The notes beneath the pieces are model-generated. The model was not told the origin of the DNA, did no database searches, and worked only from the letters and a program-made list of their open reading frames with translations. A stretch of DNA of 16,782 nt, taken from contig CAUFXR010000056.1 of the NCBI GenBank assembly GCA_959596515.1, forward strand, positions 1 through 16,782, given 5' to 3'. Each line of letters begins with the position of its first letter. The stretch's first letter is position 1. This DNA is from an uncultured Oscillospiraceae bacterium. GTDB taxonomy: Bacteria; Bacillota; Clostridia; Oscillospirales; Acutalibacteraceae. The translations under genes were made by a program, and so were the position numbers. This document shows, piece after piece, positions 1-6,899 of the stretch.

Positions 1-2
1 CT

Positions 3-1007
3 CAGGATGGCATGATGACCCCGAATCAGGTGTACGAAAAGGTGAAGCACAGCGTGGTGGCGGTGGTCACCTATGGCCAGGGCTCTGATCTGACCGACAG
101 CCCTATCAGCTCCGGCTCGGGTATCGTGTTTTCTGAGGACGGCTATATCGTTACCAATTCCCATGTGATCGGGGATTCCAATCAGTATCCGGTAAAAGTG
201 GTATTCACCGGCCAGGATGAAAACCAGGCGGATCAGGAATATCCGGCGCAGATCGTCGGTTACGACAAGCGGACTGATATCGCTGTTTTGAAAATTGACG
301 CCACGGGCCTGACGCCTGCGGAATTCGCGGATTCCGACCAGCTGAAGGTGGGCGATACCGTGCTTTCTCTGGGTAATCCCGGTGTGGCCGGAGAAAACTT
401 TACCAATACCTTGACCAAGGGTATGGTTTCCGCCGTTAACCGTACGGTGACCATGTCTTCTATCAATATGCAGTATATCCAGACTGACGCCGCCATCAAC
501 CCCGGCAGTTCCGGCGGCGCTCTATTGAACCTGTACGGCCAGGTGGTGGGCATTAACGCCGCGAAAATCACCACGACGGAGATCGAGGGCATTTGCTTCG
601 CCATCCCCACCAACATCGCCAAAGACGTGATCAACGATATCATCCAGAATGGCTATGTCTCTGACCGGGTACGCCTTGGCGTTACCGTTCGGTCCATTTC
701 CGCCTATGAGGCTGAAATGTACAATGTGCCCCAGGGCCTGGTAATCGTCGGCTTTTCCGACGACAGCGAAATCCCGTCAAAGGGCGCCGAGATCGGCGAT
801 ATTATTACCGCGATCAACGGGGTGAATACGACATCCTCTAATGTCCTATACGACGAACTGGAAAAGTTTAAGGCCGGCGAAAAGGTGAAACTGACCATCT
901 ACCGCCAGGCAAGGAGCGATCAAAGAGCCCGAACCTTTGAGATCGAGGTCACGCTGCTGGAGGATCGAGGAGAAACCCAAATCGCCGTTACGCCAGAATC
1001 ACCGTAA
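3..1007 (+). CDS. HtrA/DegP-like serine protease, 5'-truncated by window edge
   Basis: Trypsin-like serine protease of the HtrA/DegP family, which degrades or trims misfolded proteins at the cell surface. The frame is open to the left edge and the first ATG (12) has no ribosome binding site, so the N-terminus, where the family usually carries a membrane anchor, lies outside. Counting from that ATG, the triad is His51 (TNSHV), Asp89 (KRTDIAVLKI) and Ser167 (NPGSSGGAL). A PDZ domain follows at about residues 220-317, with the typical GAEIGDIITAING segment, then a short tail. It is followed by a strong terminator, so it is not co-transcribed with the phage-type block. It looks like a chromosomal housekeeping gene and marks the left boundary of that block. 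The family call is firm; which paralogue (htrA, htrB, degP) cannot be told. Confidence 0.93.
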   Translation, partial: QDGMMTPNQVYEKVKHSVVAVVTYGQGSDLTDSPISSGSGIVFSEDGYIVTNSHVIGDSNQYPVKVVFTGQDENQADQEYPAQIVGYDKRTDIAVLKIDATGLTPAEFADSDQLKVGDTVLSLGNPGVAGENFTNTLTKGMVSAVNRTVTMSSINMQYIQTDAAINPGSSGGALLNLYGQVVGINAAKITTTEIEGICFAIPTNIAKDVINDIIQNGYVSDRVRLGVTVRSISAYEAEMYNVPQGLVIVGFSDDSEIPSKGAEIGDIITAINGVNTTSSNVLYDELEKFKAGEKVKLTIYRQARSDQRARTFEIEVTLLEDRGETQIAVTPESP

Positions 1008-1045
1008 AGATATACTGAAAATAGAACAGACTAGAAAAACTGGTG

Positions 1046-1078
1046 AGAGCCACGGGAATTTTCCGTGGCTCTTTTTTT
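1046..1078 (+). terminator. Rho-independent terminator after the HtrA-like gene
   Basis: A perfect 10-bp stem, AGAGCCACGG (1046-1055) with CCGTGGCTCT (1063-1072), encloses a short A/T-rich loop and runs straight into seven T residues. This ends the protease transcript and insulates the phage-type block from read-through. Confidence 0.93.
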
Positions 1079-1096
1079 GCGCCCAGGCGGGACTAA

Positions 1097-1110
1097 ACTA
1101 TTTTTATAGT
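1097..1110 (+). promoter_or_regulatory. Possible promoter/operator for the structural block
   Basis: In the 120-base gap between the terminator and the first phage-type gene, TATAGT (1105-1110) resembles a -10 box and is half of a small palindrome, ACTAT-TTTT-ATAGT. No good -35 box sits 16-18 bases upstream, so an activator or alternative sigma factor may be needed. Further down, CGGCGGT (1129-1135) can pair with ACCGCCG (1159-1165) in the leader. It is the only candidate start site seen before the block. Confidence 0.3.
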
Positions 1111-1198
1111 GCGGAACGTTTTTCGTTTCGGCGGTTTCGGAATTTTAGGGCAACAAATACCGCCGGAGAACCAGGGATGGAAAGGACGGAGGTGTGAA

Positions 1199-1528
1199 AT
1201 GGTCCCAAATAAGGAAAACGACCTGAAAGAGGAGATCTATCAAGGCTATCAGCAGCTTGCTTTCGGCTCCATTGCCGACGCGATCAAATTGTTGTTTATG
1301 GAGGAGCCTAATCCCAGAGCCTTAGGGAAAATGAATTTCATCAACGTGGCGGAGATCCGAAGGATGAAAGAGGGCGCCATGGAAATCAAATTCTTCGACC
1401 GGCTGAAAGCGTTGGAAAAGCTGGAGGAAATTGCCGATCAAGGACAAACGGATACGCCTCCATTTTATGAGGCGCTGGAAAACAGCGCCAGGCTGCTGCA
1501 AAAGCAGAATGGGGAGGAAGAGGCTTGA
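1199..1528 (+). CDS. Terminase small subunit-like protein, lacking the N-terminal half
   Basis: The frame extends upstream to an ATG at 1109, but the ATG at 1199 has the proper site (GGAGG at 1188-1192, six bases away), giving 109 residues. Residues 12-80 (GYQQLAFGSIADAIKLLF, then MEIKFFDRLKALEKLEEIAD) match the C-terminal, oligomerising part of PBSX/XtmA-type small terminases. In that family a helix-turn-helix DNA-binding domain of about 60 residues normally comes first; here it is missing. The position directly before the large terminase, overlapping it by four bases, supports the call. Small terminases choose the DNA to be packaged, so loss of the DNA-binding half would fit relaxed or non-specific packaging. 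That last step is inference. Confidence 0.72.
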   Translation: MVPNKENDLKEEIYQGYQQLAFGSIADAIKLLFMEEPNPRALGKMNFINVAEIRRMKEGAMEIKFFDRLKALEKLEEIADQGQTDTPPFYEALENSARLLQKQNGEEEA

Positions 1529-2787
1529 AATTTCAGGAATTTTCCATCCGGCAGCTGCAGGCCCTTTCCTGGTGGTGCAAAAACAGTCCCTATGCCGGAT
1601 GTGACGCGGTCATCTGTGACGGCGCTGTCCGCAGCGGGAAAACCGTGTGCATGGGGGTCTCCTTCTTCGCCTGGTGCTTCTACCGGTTTGACCAGCAGAG
1701 CTTCGCTCTGTGCGGCAAAACCATACGCTCCTTAAAAAGGAATCTGGTAACGCCCCTGCTGCCAATTTTACGGGAGCTGGGGTTTACCGTCCGGGGAAGG
1801 GCGGGGGAAAATATGCTGGAGGTAACCCAAAAGGGGAGAACCAATCGGTTTTACCTTTTCGGGGGCAAGGATGAGGGAGCTTCCGCCATGATTCAGGGAA
1901 TTACCCTGGCGGGAATTCTCCTGGATGAGGTGGCGCTGATGCCCCGATCTTTTGTGGAGCAGGCTTTGGCCCGGTGCTCGGTGGATGGATCCAAGTTTTG
2001 GTTCAATTGCAACCCGGAGCACCCCAGACACTGGTTTTATGAGGAGTGGATCCAGAAGCGGGCTGAGAAAAACACCTATTATCTCCATTTCCGTATGGAG
2101 GACAACCCTTCCCTTTCCGAAAAAATGATCGAACGCTATCGGGGCTTGTATTCCGGAAGCTTTTACCAGCGGTTTATCGAGGGGAAATGGGTGGCGGCCG
2201 AGGGGCTGGTCTATCCCTTTATGGAAGAGCCGGATAGATTCCTGCCGCCGCCGGAAGGACCTTTCGAGGAGTTTATCGTCTCCTGCGATTACGGAACGGT
2301 AAACCCGGCCTCCTTTGGATTGTGGGGACGGAAGGAGGGCGTATGGTACCGGCTGAAGGAGTATTATTACGATTCCAGGCGGGACGGCGGCCCAAAAACC
2401 GACGAAGAGCATTATCAGGGGCTTGTGAGCCTGCTTGGAACCAGAAAGCCCCGGTGCGTTATTGTGGACCCCTCGGCGGCGAGCTTCCAGGAGGTGATCC
2501 GCCGCCATGGAGAGTACCGGGTGGTCCCGGCAAAAAACAGCGTTCTGGATGGCATACGCCAGGTGTCTACCGCATTAAAGGAGGGCGCCATCGAAATCTG
2601 CAGGCCCTGTAAGGACAGTATCCGGGAATTCGGACTATACCGCTGGGACCCGGCGGGAAATAAAGACTGTCCGGTCAAGGAGAACGACCACGCAATGGAT
2701 GATATCCGGTATTTCGTGGCCACCGCCCTTTGGGATGAGCAGGATGAGTTTATCGTATTCGCCAACCGGCGCACAGGAGGATTTTAA
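1525..2787 (+). CDS. Phage terminase large subunit
   Basis: ATP-driven motor and nuclease that cuts DNA and pumps it into the prohead. The start is TTG at 1525, overlapping the previous stop (TTGA), with GGGGAGGAAGAGG just upstream. In 420 residues one sees Walker A GAVRSGKT (33-40), Walker B ILLDE (131-135), the coupling motif FNCNP (160-164), and acidic positions of an RNase H-like nuclease: Asp255 (SCDYG), Asp315 (IVDPS) and Asp392/393 (HAMDDIRYF). All catalytic positions expected of the family are present and the frame is intact, so the enzyme is probably active. The best family match by eye is PBSX XtmB. It argues that this block packages DNA and is not a headless tailocin. Confidence 0.95.
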   Translation: MKFQEFSIRQLQALSWWCKNSPYAGCDAVICDGAVRSGKTVCMGVSFFAWCFYRFDQQSFALCGKTIRSLKRNLVTPLLPILRELGFTVRGRAGENMLEVTQKGRTNRFYLFGGKDEGASAMIQGITLAGILLDEVALMPRSFVEQALARCSVDGSKFWFNCNPEHPRHWFYEEWIQKRAEKNTYYLHFRMEDNPSLSEKMIERYRGLYSGSFYQRFIEGKWVAAEGLVYPFMEEPDRFLPPPEGPFEEFIVSCDYGTVNPASFGLWGRKEGVWYRLKEYYYDSRRDGGPKTDEEHYQGLVSLLGTRKPRCVIVDPSAASFQEVIRRHGEYRVVPAKNSVLDGIRQVSTALKEGAIEICRPCKDSIREFGLYRWDPAGNKDCPVKENDHAMDDIRYFVATALWDEQDEFIVFANRRTGGF

Positions 2788-2788
2788 T

Positions 2789-2827
2789 TTGAGACAGGAT
2801 ATGGAAAGGGGGCAAGGCAGAGGATGA
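2789..2827 (+). CDS. Possible 12-codon mini-ORF between terminase and portal
   Basis: TTG at 2789 sits about eight bases after AGGAGG at the end of the terminase gene and reads 12 codons (product MRQDMERGQGRG). Its TGA overlaps the next ATG as ATGA. No function is recognised. It may be a translated relay that carries ribosomes towards the portal gene, or chance. Confidence 0.25.
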   Translation: MRQDMERGQGRG

Positions 2828-2865
2828 ACCAATACCCGGCAAAGAAAACAGGCCGGCAGCCATGA
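2824..2865 (+). CDS. Possible 13-codon mini-ORF coupled to the portal gene
   Basis: ATG at 2824 follows the purine-rich GGGGGCAAGGCAGAGG and reads 13 codons (MNQYPAKKTGRQP). Its TGA overlaps the portal ATG as ATGA. The portal gene has no convincing ribosome binding site of its own in the bases just before 2862, so translation of this short frame would supply ribosomes by re-initiation. The product is basic and too short for a fold. Confidence 0.35.
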   Translation: MNQYPAKKTGRQP

Positions 2866-4046
2866 GACTGTTCGGAAGAACCAGAACCCCGGAGCCAACC
2901 GCGGCGGTGCAGACGGTATCCGGCGGCAGAGACGGCGTCTTTTCAGGAACCCTGGACCGGTACCAGGCCGCAGGTATGGAGCGAAAGCTTTACGACACCC
3001 TTCGCCTGACGGTCCCCATTATCGACGCGGCGATCTGCAAAATCGTCCGGCTGACCGGTGGGGTTTCCGTCCAATGCGAAAACCCCAGAGCCCAGGAGGA
3101 ACTCAACCGGTTCCTGGAGTCGGTACGGGTCAACGCCTGCGGCACAGGGATGGAGACGTTTCTGGGAATTTATTTGGAACAGCTTCTTTCCTACGGCACA
3201 GCTTTGGGGGAAATCGTGGTTTCCCAGGATGAAAAGGAAATTTTCGGGCTGTACAACGCCTCGCTGGACGATGTTCAGCTGCGGACAGGGGACAGTCCCC
3301 TGGAACTGAAAATTTACAGCAGAGACGGAGCGGGTAACTTTCTTCTGGTCCAGCAGCCGGAGCTGATCGCCGTTTCAACCCTGAGTCCCAGGCCCGGCGA
3401 GTTGCTGGGAGAATCTATTTTGAAGGGACTTCCCTTTGTCAGTTCCGTGCTTCTGAAAATTTATAACAGCATAGGCCTGAATTGGGAAAGGGTAGGAAAC
3501 GTTCGGTTCGCCGTCACCTATCAGCCCGGAGATGGAAATGAACGGGCCTACACCAAGGAACGGGCGATGCAGATCGCCCAGGAGTGGCGCAAAGCTATGA
3601 AAAGCGGCGGGGATATCAGCGACTTTGTGGCGGTGGGAAACGTGAAGATCCAGACCATCGGCGCGGATAACCAGATTCTGGACAGCCAGGTGCCGGTGCG
3701 CCAGATGCTGGAGCAGATCATCGCCAAGCTTTCTATTCCGCCGTTTTTATTGGGGCTTTCCTGGTCTACCACCGAGCGGATGTCCGCCCAGCAGGCGGAT
3801 ATCCTGACCAGCGAACTGGAGGCCTACCGCAGGATTTTAAATCCAGTGGTGGGAAAGGTGTGTTCCCTGTGGCTGCGGCTTCACGGGTATTCTCCGGAGT
3901 ATACCGTAGTGTGGGATGACATCAACCTACAGGACGCGGTAGAGTTGTCCAACGCCAGGCTGCTCACCGCCCGGGCCAGGCAGATCGAGCAGGAATTAAA
4001 GCCGGAGGAGAAACCGGAAGCGCCCTTGGAAGGAGGAACCCGATGA
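2862..4046 (+). CDS. Phage portal protein
   Basis: The portal is the ring at one capsid vertex through which DNA enters and leaves and to which the tail joins. The 394-residue protein follows the terminase and has the expected portal layout: a mixed N-terminal wing (residues about 30-130, including LTVPIIDAAICKIVRLTGG), a region with the QQPELIAVS segment, and a helical stretch RQMLEQIIAKLSIPPFLLGLSWSTTE followed by helices resembling the family's stem and crown. The length is at the short end for PBSX/SPP1-type portals. Its stop overlaps the protease start (ATGA, 4043-4046), so the two are translationally coupled. The call rests on family resemblance plus position. Confidence 0.9.
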   Translation: MRLFGRTRTPEPTAAVQTVSGGRDGVFSGTLDRYQAAGMERKLYDTLRLTVPIIDAAICKIVRLTGGVSVQCENPRAQEELNRFLESVRVNACGTGMETFLGIYLEQLLSYGTALGEIVVSQDEKEIFGLYNASLDDVQLRTGDSPLELKIYSRDGAGNFLLVQQPELIAVSTLSPRPGELLGESILKGLPFVSSVLLKIYNSIGLNWERVGNVRFAVTYQPGDGNERAYTKERAMQIAQEWRKAMKSGGDISDFVAVGNVKIQTIGADNQILDSQVPVRQMLEQIIAKLSIPPFLLGLSWSTTERMSAQQADILTSELEAYRRILNPVVGKVCSLWLRLHGYSPEYTVVWDDINLQDAVELSNARLLTARARQIEQELKPEEKPEAPLEGGTR

Positions 4047-5032
4047 AAGAAGGCTATTTGCTAAAGCAAAAGGAGGAACACGGAATCGTAAGTCCCCGGG
4101 AGCTGGAAAAGATCAATCAATATACCCGGCGGGAGTTCCAGGCTCAGGAGCTTTACGTTTTTTCCGTGGTGCTGTGCGACAACCAGGTGGACCGGGATTT
4201 TGAGTGTTTTACCAAAGCCGCCTTGGAAAAGCTGAAGGAGCTGTTTTTGGGAAAGACAGGCATTTTCGATCACAGTATGAGGTCCGGCGGCCAAACCGCC
4301 AGAATCTACGACTGCCAGGTGGAAACCCTGCCGGAAAGAACAACGCAGCTTGGAGAACCCTATAGCAGGCTGGTAGCCAGAGCCTATCTGCCCCGAACGG
4401 CCAAAAACCAGGACTTTATTACAGAGCTGGATTCCGGCATCAAAAAAGAGGTCAGTGTGGGCTGCGCGGTGAACCGGCTGCGCTGTTCCATCTGCGGTGA
4501 GGATCTGAAGAAGGGGGCCTGCCGCCATCAAAAGGGAAAAACCTATGACGGCAAGCTGTGCTGCACTGTGCTGGATGACCCTTACGACGCTTATGAGTGG
4601 TCTTTTGTAGCGGTGCCGGCCCAGCGGGAAGCGGGAGTGATTAAAATGTACAAGCCAATGGAAACGGAACAAACGATGAGGACAAACAGCGATATTCTCA
4701 AGGCGTTTTCAGAAGAAAAGGAAGTGACACTGTCTCCGGAGGAGTGTAGGGGATTTTCCGGATATCTTCAGGAGTTGACCCGAAAAGCAAAGGCCGGCGA
4801 GGCCTATGAGGAAGAACTCCGGCAGGAGGTGGTCCGGCTTTCCCTGCTGGCTCAGCCAGCCGTGCCCAAGGATATGATGGAGCAGGTCGCGAAGCGGATG
4901 ACTTTGGATGAACTGAAAGCGTTCCAAAAGGCGTACCGGCGGGAGAACGACAAACTGGCGCCTCCTAAGCCCCAGTTGGCTGGAACGAAAATAGAAAACA
5001 TACCTTTGGAAAACGCTGAATTTAAGATTTAA
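4043..5032 (+). CDS. Prohead protease with Cys-rich insert and helical scaffold-like tail (XkdF-like)
   Basis: Capsid maturation protease of the HK97/U35 type, resembling PBSX XkdF. The probable catalytic pair is His77 (GIFDHSM) and Ser138 (KKEVSVGC), spaced as in this family. Directly after the Ser is a cysteine-rich insert: Cys148 and Cys151 (CSIC), Cys160-x-His162, and Cys173/174, which looks like a small zinc site. The sheet closes with YEWSFVAVPAQREAGV (184-199). From about residue 205 to 329 the protein is charged and helical, like a fused scaffold segment; no separate scaffold gene is present before the cement and capsid genes. The protease call is good; zinc binding and scaffold roles are inferred. 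Confidence 0.82.
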   Translation: MKEGYLLKQKEEHGIVSPRELEKINQYTRREFQAQELYVFSVVLCDNQVDRDFECFTKAALEKLKELFLGKTGIFDHSMRSGGQTARIYDCQVETLPERTTQLGEPYSRLVARAYLPRTAKNQDFITELDSGIKKEVSVGCAVNRLRCSICGEDLKKGACRHQKGKTYDGKLCCTVLDDPYDAYEWSFVAVPAQREAGVIKMYKPMETEQTMRTNSDILKAFSEEKEVTLSPEECRGFSGYLQELTRKAKAGEAYEEELRQEVVRLSLLAQPAVPKDMMEQVAKRMTLDELKAFQKAYRRENDKLAPPKPQLAGTKIENIPLENAEFKI

Positions 5033-5063
5033 CAGATAGGAATTTCCAGGATAAAATTCAAAA

Positions 5064-5082
5064 TTCCGGCCTGACGCCGGGA
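5064..5082 (+). other. Hairpin in the leader of the cement/capsid genes
   Basis: CCGGC (5066-5070) and GCCGG (5076-5080) pair around CTGAC, extendable by two weaker pairs. There is no T-run, so it is not a terminator. It lies 40 bases before the cement gene start. AAATTCC (5061-5067) could instead pair with GGAATTT (5039-5045). It may mark a processed or protected 5' end of a capsid mRNA. Confidence 0.4.
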
Positions 5083-5122
5083 GACTGAAAAAACCAAAAC
5101 AACGATCTAGGAGGAAAATAGC

Positions 5123-5461
5123 ATGAATGTTTCATTCGCAGGGTTCGGAGAGAACATCGCCACCTTTGAAGCTGCCGCCGCGATTGAGGCGGGTACGCCG
5201 GTGAAAATGAGCGCCAATGGTACGGTAGCCGCCTGCAGCGCGGGCGAGGCTTTTATCGGCATTGCCGTGAGCCAGAGGGGAGATTTTGTTGGCGTTCAGT
5301 TGAAGGGCTACCGCAGTGTGGCCGTAACCGGAAGCGTCTCGGTGGGCTGGGCGCAGCTTGTGGCCGACGGCTCAGGCGGCGTGAAGGCGGCTGAAGATGG
5401 CGAAGGCGTCAATGTGCTGGTGGTTTCCGCGGATACCGCCGAAATCGGCATGATTTTATAA
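5123..5461 (+). CDS. Capsid cement/decoration protein
   Basis: A 112-residue, glycine- and alanine-rich, all-beta-looking protein with a strong ribosome binding site (AGGAGG, 5110-5115). The pattern (AAAAIEAGTPVKMSANGTV, FIGIAVSQRG, VQLKGYRSVAVTG, WAQLVADG) matches small capsid decoration or cement proteins that stabilise the expanded shell from outside. It sits just before the major capsid gene, 19 bases apart, which is where such proteins are encoded in many siphophages and myophages. No membrane or signal segment is seen. The role is inferred from composition, size and position. Confidence 0.75.
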   Translation: MNVSFAGFGENIATFEAAAAIEAGTPVKMSANGTVAACSAGEAFIGIAVSQRGDFVGVQLKGYRSVAVTGSVSVGWAQLVADGSGGVKAAEDGEGVNVLVVSADTAEIGMIL

Positions 5462-5480
5462 GAAACGAGGAGGAGTACCT

Positions 5481-6491
5481 ATGGCTTTTTACGATACCGT
5501 CCGTTTGGAAAAGGGGATGTACAATACCCCGGGAAAAAGCTTTACCCAGGTGCTGGAGGATCTGGATCCCAGCGCCAACTATGAAAACACCGAGTTTGCC
5601 GGATTGGACGCTTACCAGCGCCAGCTGAAGCGCTTCGATATCAAGGTCGGCGGCAGAGGCTCCGATGTGGTGGAAAAATTCTTCCAGAGCACCGACAGCG
5701 CCGCGCTGTTCCCGGAATATGTGGCCAGAGCGGTCACCCAGGGGATGGAGTCCGCGAATATCCTGCCTAACCTGGTGGCAACCGTCACCAAAATCGACGG
5801 CATGGATTACCGCACCATCACCTCTGAACCGGAAAGCGAGCATTACTTCCCGCCGGTGGCGGAACTCGCTTCTCTGCCCCAGACTACGGTGAAAACCCAG
5901 AATAACCTGGTAAAGATGAATAAGCGGGGCAGAATGCTGGTCACCTCTTATGAGGCCCTCCGCTTCCAGAAGCTGGATCTGTTTACCGTGGTGCTTCGTC
6001 AGATCGGCGCTTATATCGCCAGAGCGCAGGCTCAGGACGCGGTAGGCGTACTTCTGGATGGGGACGGAAACAATAACCCGGCGGCGGAAATGAACGGCGG
6101 CTCTCCGGCTGCTTTGAGCTATGACTCCCTGGTAAAAATGTGGGCGGGTCTGGCTCCCTTTGAGCTGAATACTATGCTGGCCGGCACCGAGACCGTGAAG
6201 TCTATTCTGAGCCTGACAGAAATGAAGGATGCCCAGGCTGGACTGAATTTCCAGGGGACTGGTAAAATGGTTACCCCGATCGGCGCTACCTTGCTCCACG
6301 TTCCAACTATGGCGGATAAAGTCATTGTGGCCATGGATAAGACCTGCGCCTTGGAGATGGTCCAGGCCGGCGAATTGATGACCGATTACGACAAGTTAAT
6401 CGATCGTCAGCTGGAAAGGGCCTCGATCAGCGCCGTCACCGGCTTTGCCAAGATTTTCAGCGACGCATCCAAAAAGCTGACCATTTCCTAA
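5481..6491 (+). CDS. Major capsid protein (HK97 fold)
   Basis: The main shell protein, 336 residues, with ribosome binding site GAGGAGGAG before the ATG. The N-terminal 60 residues are charged, then FPEYVARAVTQGMESANILPNLV (77-99) resembles the start of the HK97-type body, and the C-terminal half has alternating strands and helices ending in a beta strand (AKIFSDASKKLTIS). The position after protease and cement protein, and before head-tail joining genes, fixes the assignment. The frame is intact. A very stable hairpin starts five bases after the stop. By eye it fits the capsid proteins of PBSX-like and clostridial phages. Confidence 0.9.
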   Translation: MAFYDTVRLEKGMYNTPGKSFTQVLEDLDPSANYENTEFAGLDAYQRQLKRFDIKVGGRGSDVVEKFFQSTDSAALFPEYVARAVTQGMESANILPNLVATVTKIDGMDYRTITSEPESEHYFPPVAELASLPQTTVKTQNNLVKMNKRGRMLVTSYEALRFQKLDLFTVVLRQIGAYIARAQAQDAVGVLLDGDGNNNPAAEMNGGSPAALSYDSLVKMWAGLAPFELNTMLAGTETVKSILSLTEMKDAQAGLNFQGTGKMVTPIGATLLHVPTMADKVIVAMDKTCALEMVQAGELMTDYDKLIDRQLERASISAVTGFAKIFSDASKKLTIS

Positions 6492-6495
6492 GAGA

Positions 6496-6533
6496 CAGTT
6501 TGGGGGAAGCCTTGGAAGGCTTCCCCCGAACTG
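6496..6533 (+). other. Very stable hairpin directly after the capsid gene
   Basis: CAGTTTGGGGGAAGCCTT (6496-6513) pairs with 6516-6533 over 18 positions, with one G-T wobble and a tiny loop. No T-run follows on either strand, so it is not a classic intrinsic terminator. It could block 3' exonucleases and so raise capsid mRNA over the rest of the block, or act as a weak attenuator. Confidence 0.8.
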
Positions 6534-6624
6534 AAAAGCGAAAAAATTTCAGCCTGCCCTTCGATCGGCCGCGGGGAATAGTTTCCACCATAAGGCGGAA
6601 GGCAATCCTGCTTTTTGAAGATCC

Positions 6625-6666
6625 GCCGCGCGCCCCGAATGGAATCTATTAGGCAGCGGCTTTTTT
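6625..6666 (+). terminator. Possible attenuating terminator in the post-capsid gap
   Basis: GCCGC (6625-6629) can pair with GCGGC (6656-6660), with GCC/GGC pairs nested inside (6632-6634 with 6652-6654), and six T residues follow (6661-6666). The loop is long and the stem short, so termination would be partial at best. A competing pairing, GGCGGA (6594-6599) with TCCGCC (6622-6627), could switch it off. Confidence 0.3.
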
Positions 6667-6798
6667 CAATACGCGATCTGGCGGACCTCTTAACCGCCGC
6701 GTAGGCCGTCTGCCGTTCTTTGACGAAAAAGGATGACATCGCTTTTCGCGAAACTCACGGTTCCTCCCTTGTGCGACGGAGACGTGATTTTTAGATAG

Positions 6799-6856
6799 GC
6801 CCGTGAGGCTTTTATGGACCCATCACAGCGGATGAGACTGTGAGAGCCGATCGGGC
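6799..6856 (+). other. Nested three-helix RNA structure before the head-tail joining genes
   Basis: The 408-base gap 6492-6899 has no convincing gene on either strand. Near its end three helices nest: GCCCG (6799-6803) with CGGGC (6852-6856), GGCT (6807-6810) with AGCC (6845-6848), and TCACAG (6823-6828) with CTGTGA (6838-6843). The outer two are separated by TGA facing GAT, which could form tandem G-A pairs. An alternative stem, CTCACGG (6754-6760) with CCGTGAG (6801-6807), excludes the outer helix. It may be a leader structure or small RNA. I recognise no known riboswitch class. Confidence 0.4.
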
Positions 6857-6899
6857 AACGAAAACAGTGTGAAAATCTTAGGATAGGAGGAGTGGTCCC

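Noticed and set aside
1109..1198. Upstream extension of the small terminase to the ATG at 1109
   Set aside because: No ribosome binding site at 1109, and the 30 extra residues show no HTH or conserved segment; GGAGG fits the ATG at 1199.
1768..2508. 246-codon minus-strand frame opposite the large terminase
   Set aside because: Shadow of the terminase frame, with low-complexity basic composition and no start signal.
6488..6739. 83-codon minus-strand frame in the post-capsid gap
   Set aside because: It reads through the hairpin into the capsid stop, has no ribosome binding site, an odd composition and no recognisable domain. The region looks like structured RNA instead.
6754..6807. CTCACGGTT segment as group II intron domain V
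   Set aside because: The partner strand and catalytic triad of domain V are not present in the expected spacing, and no intron-encoded protein is seen.
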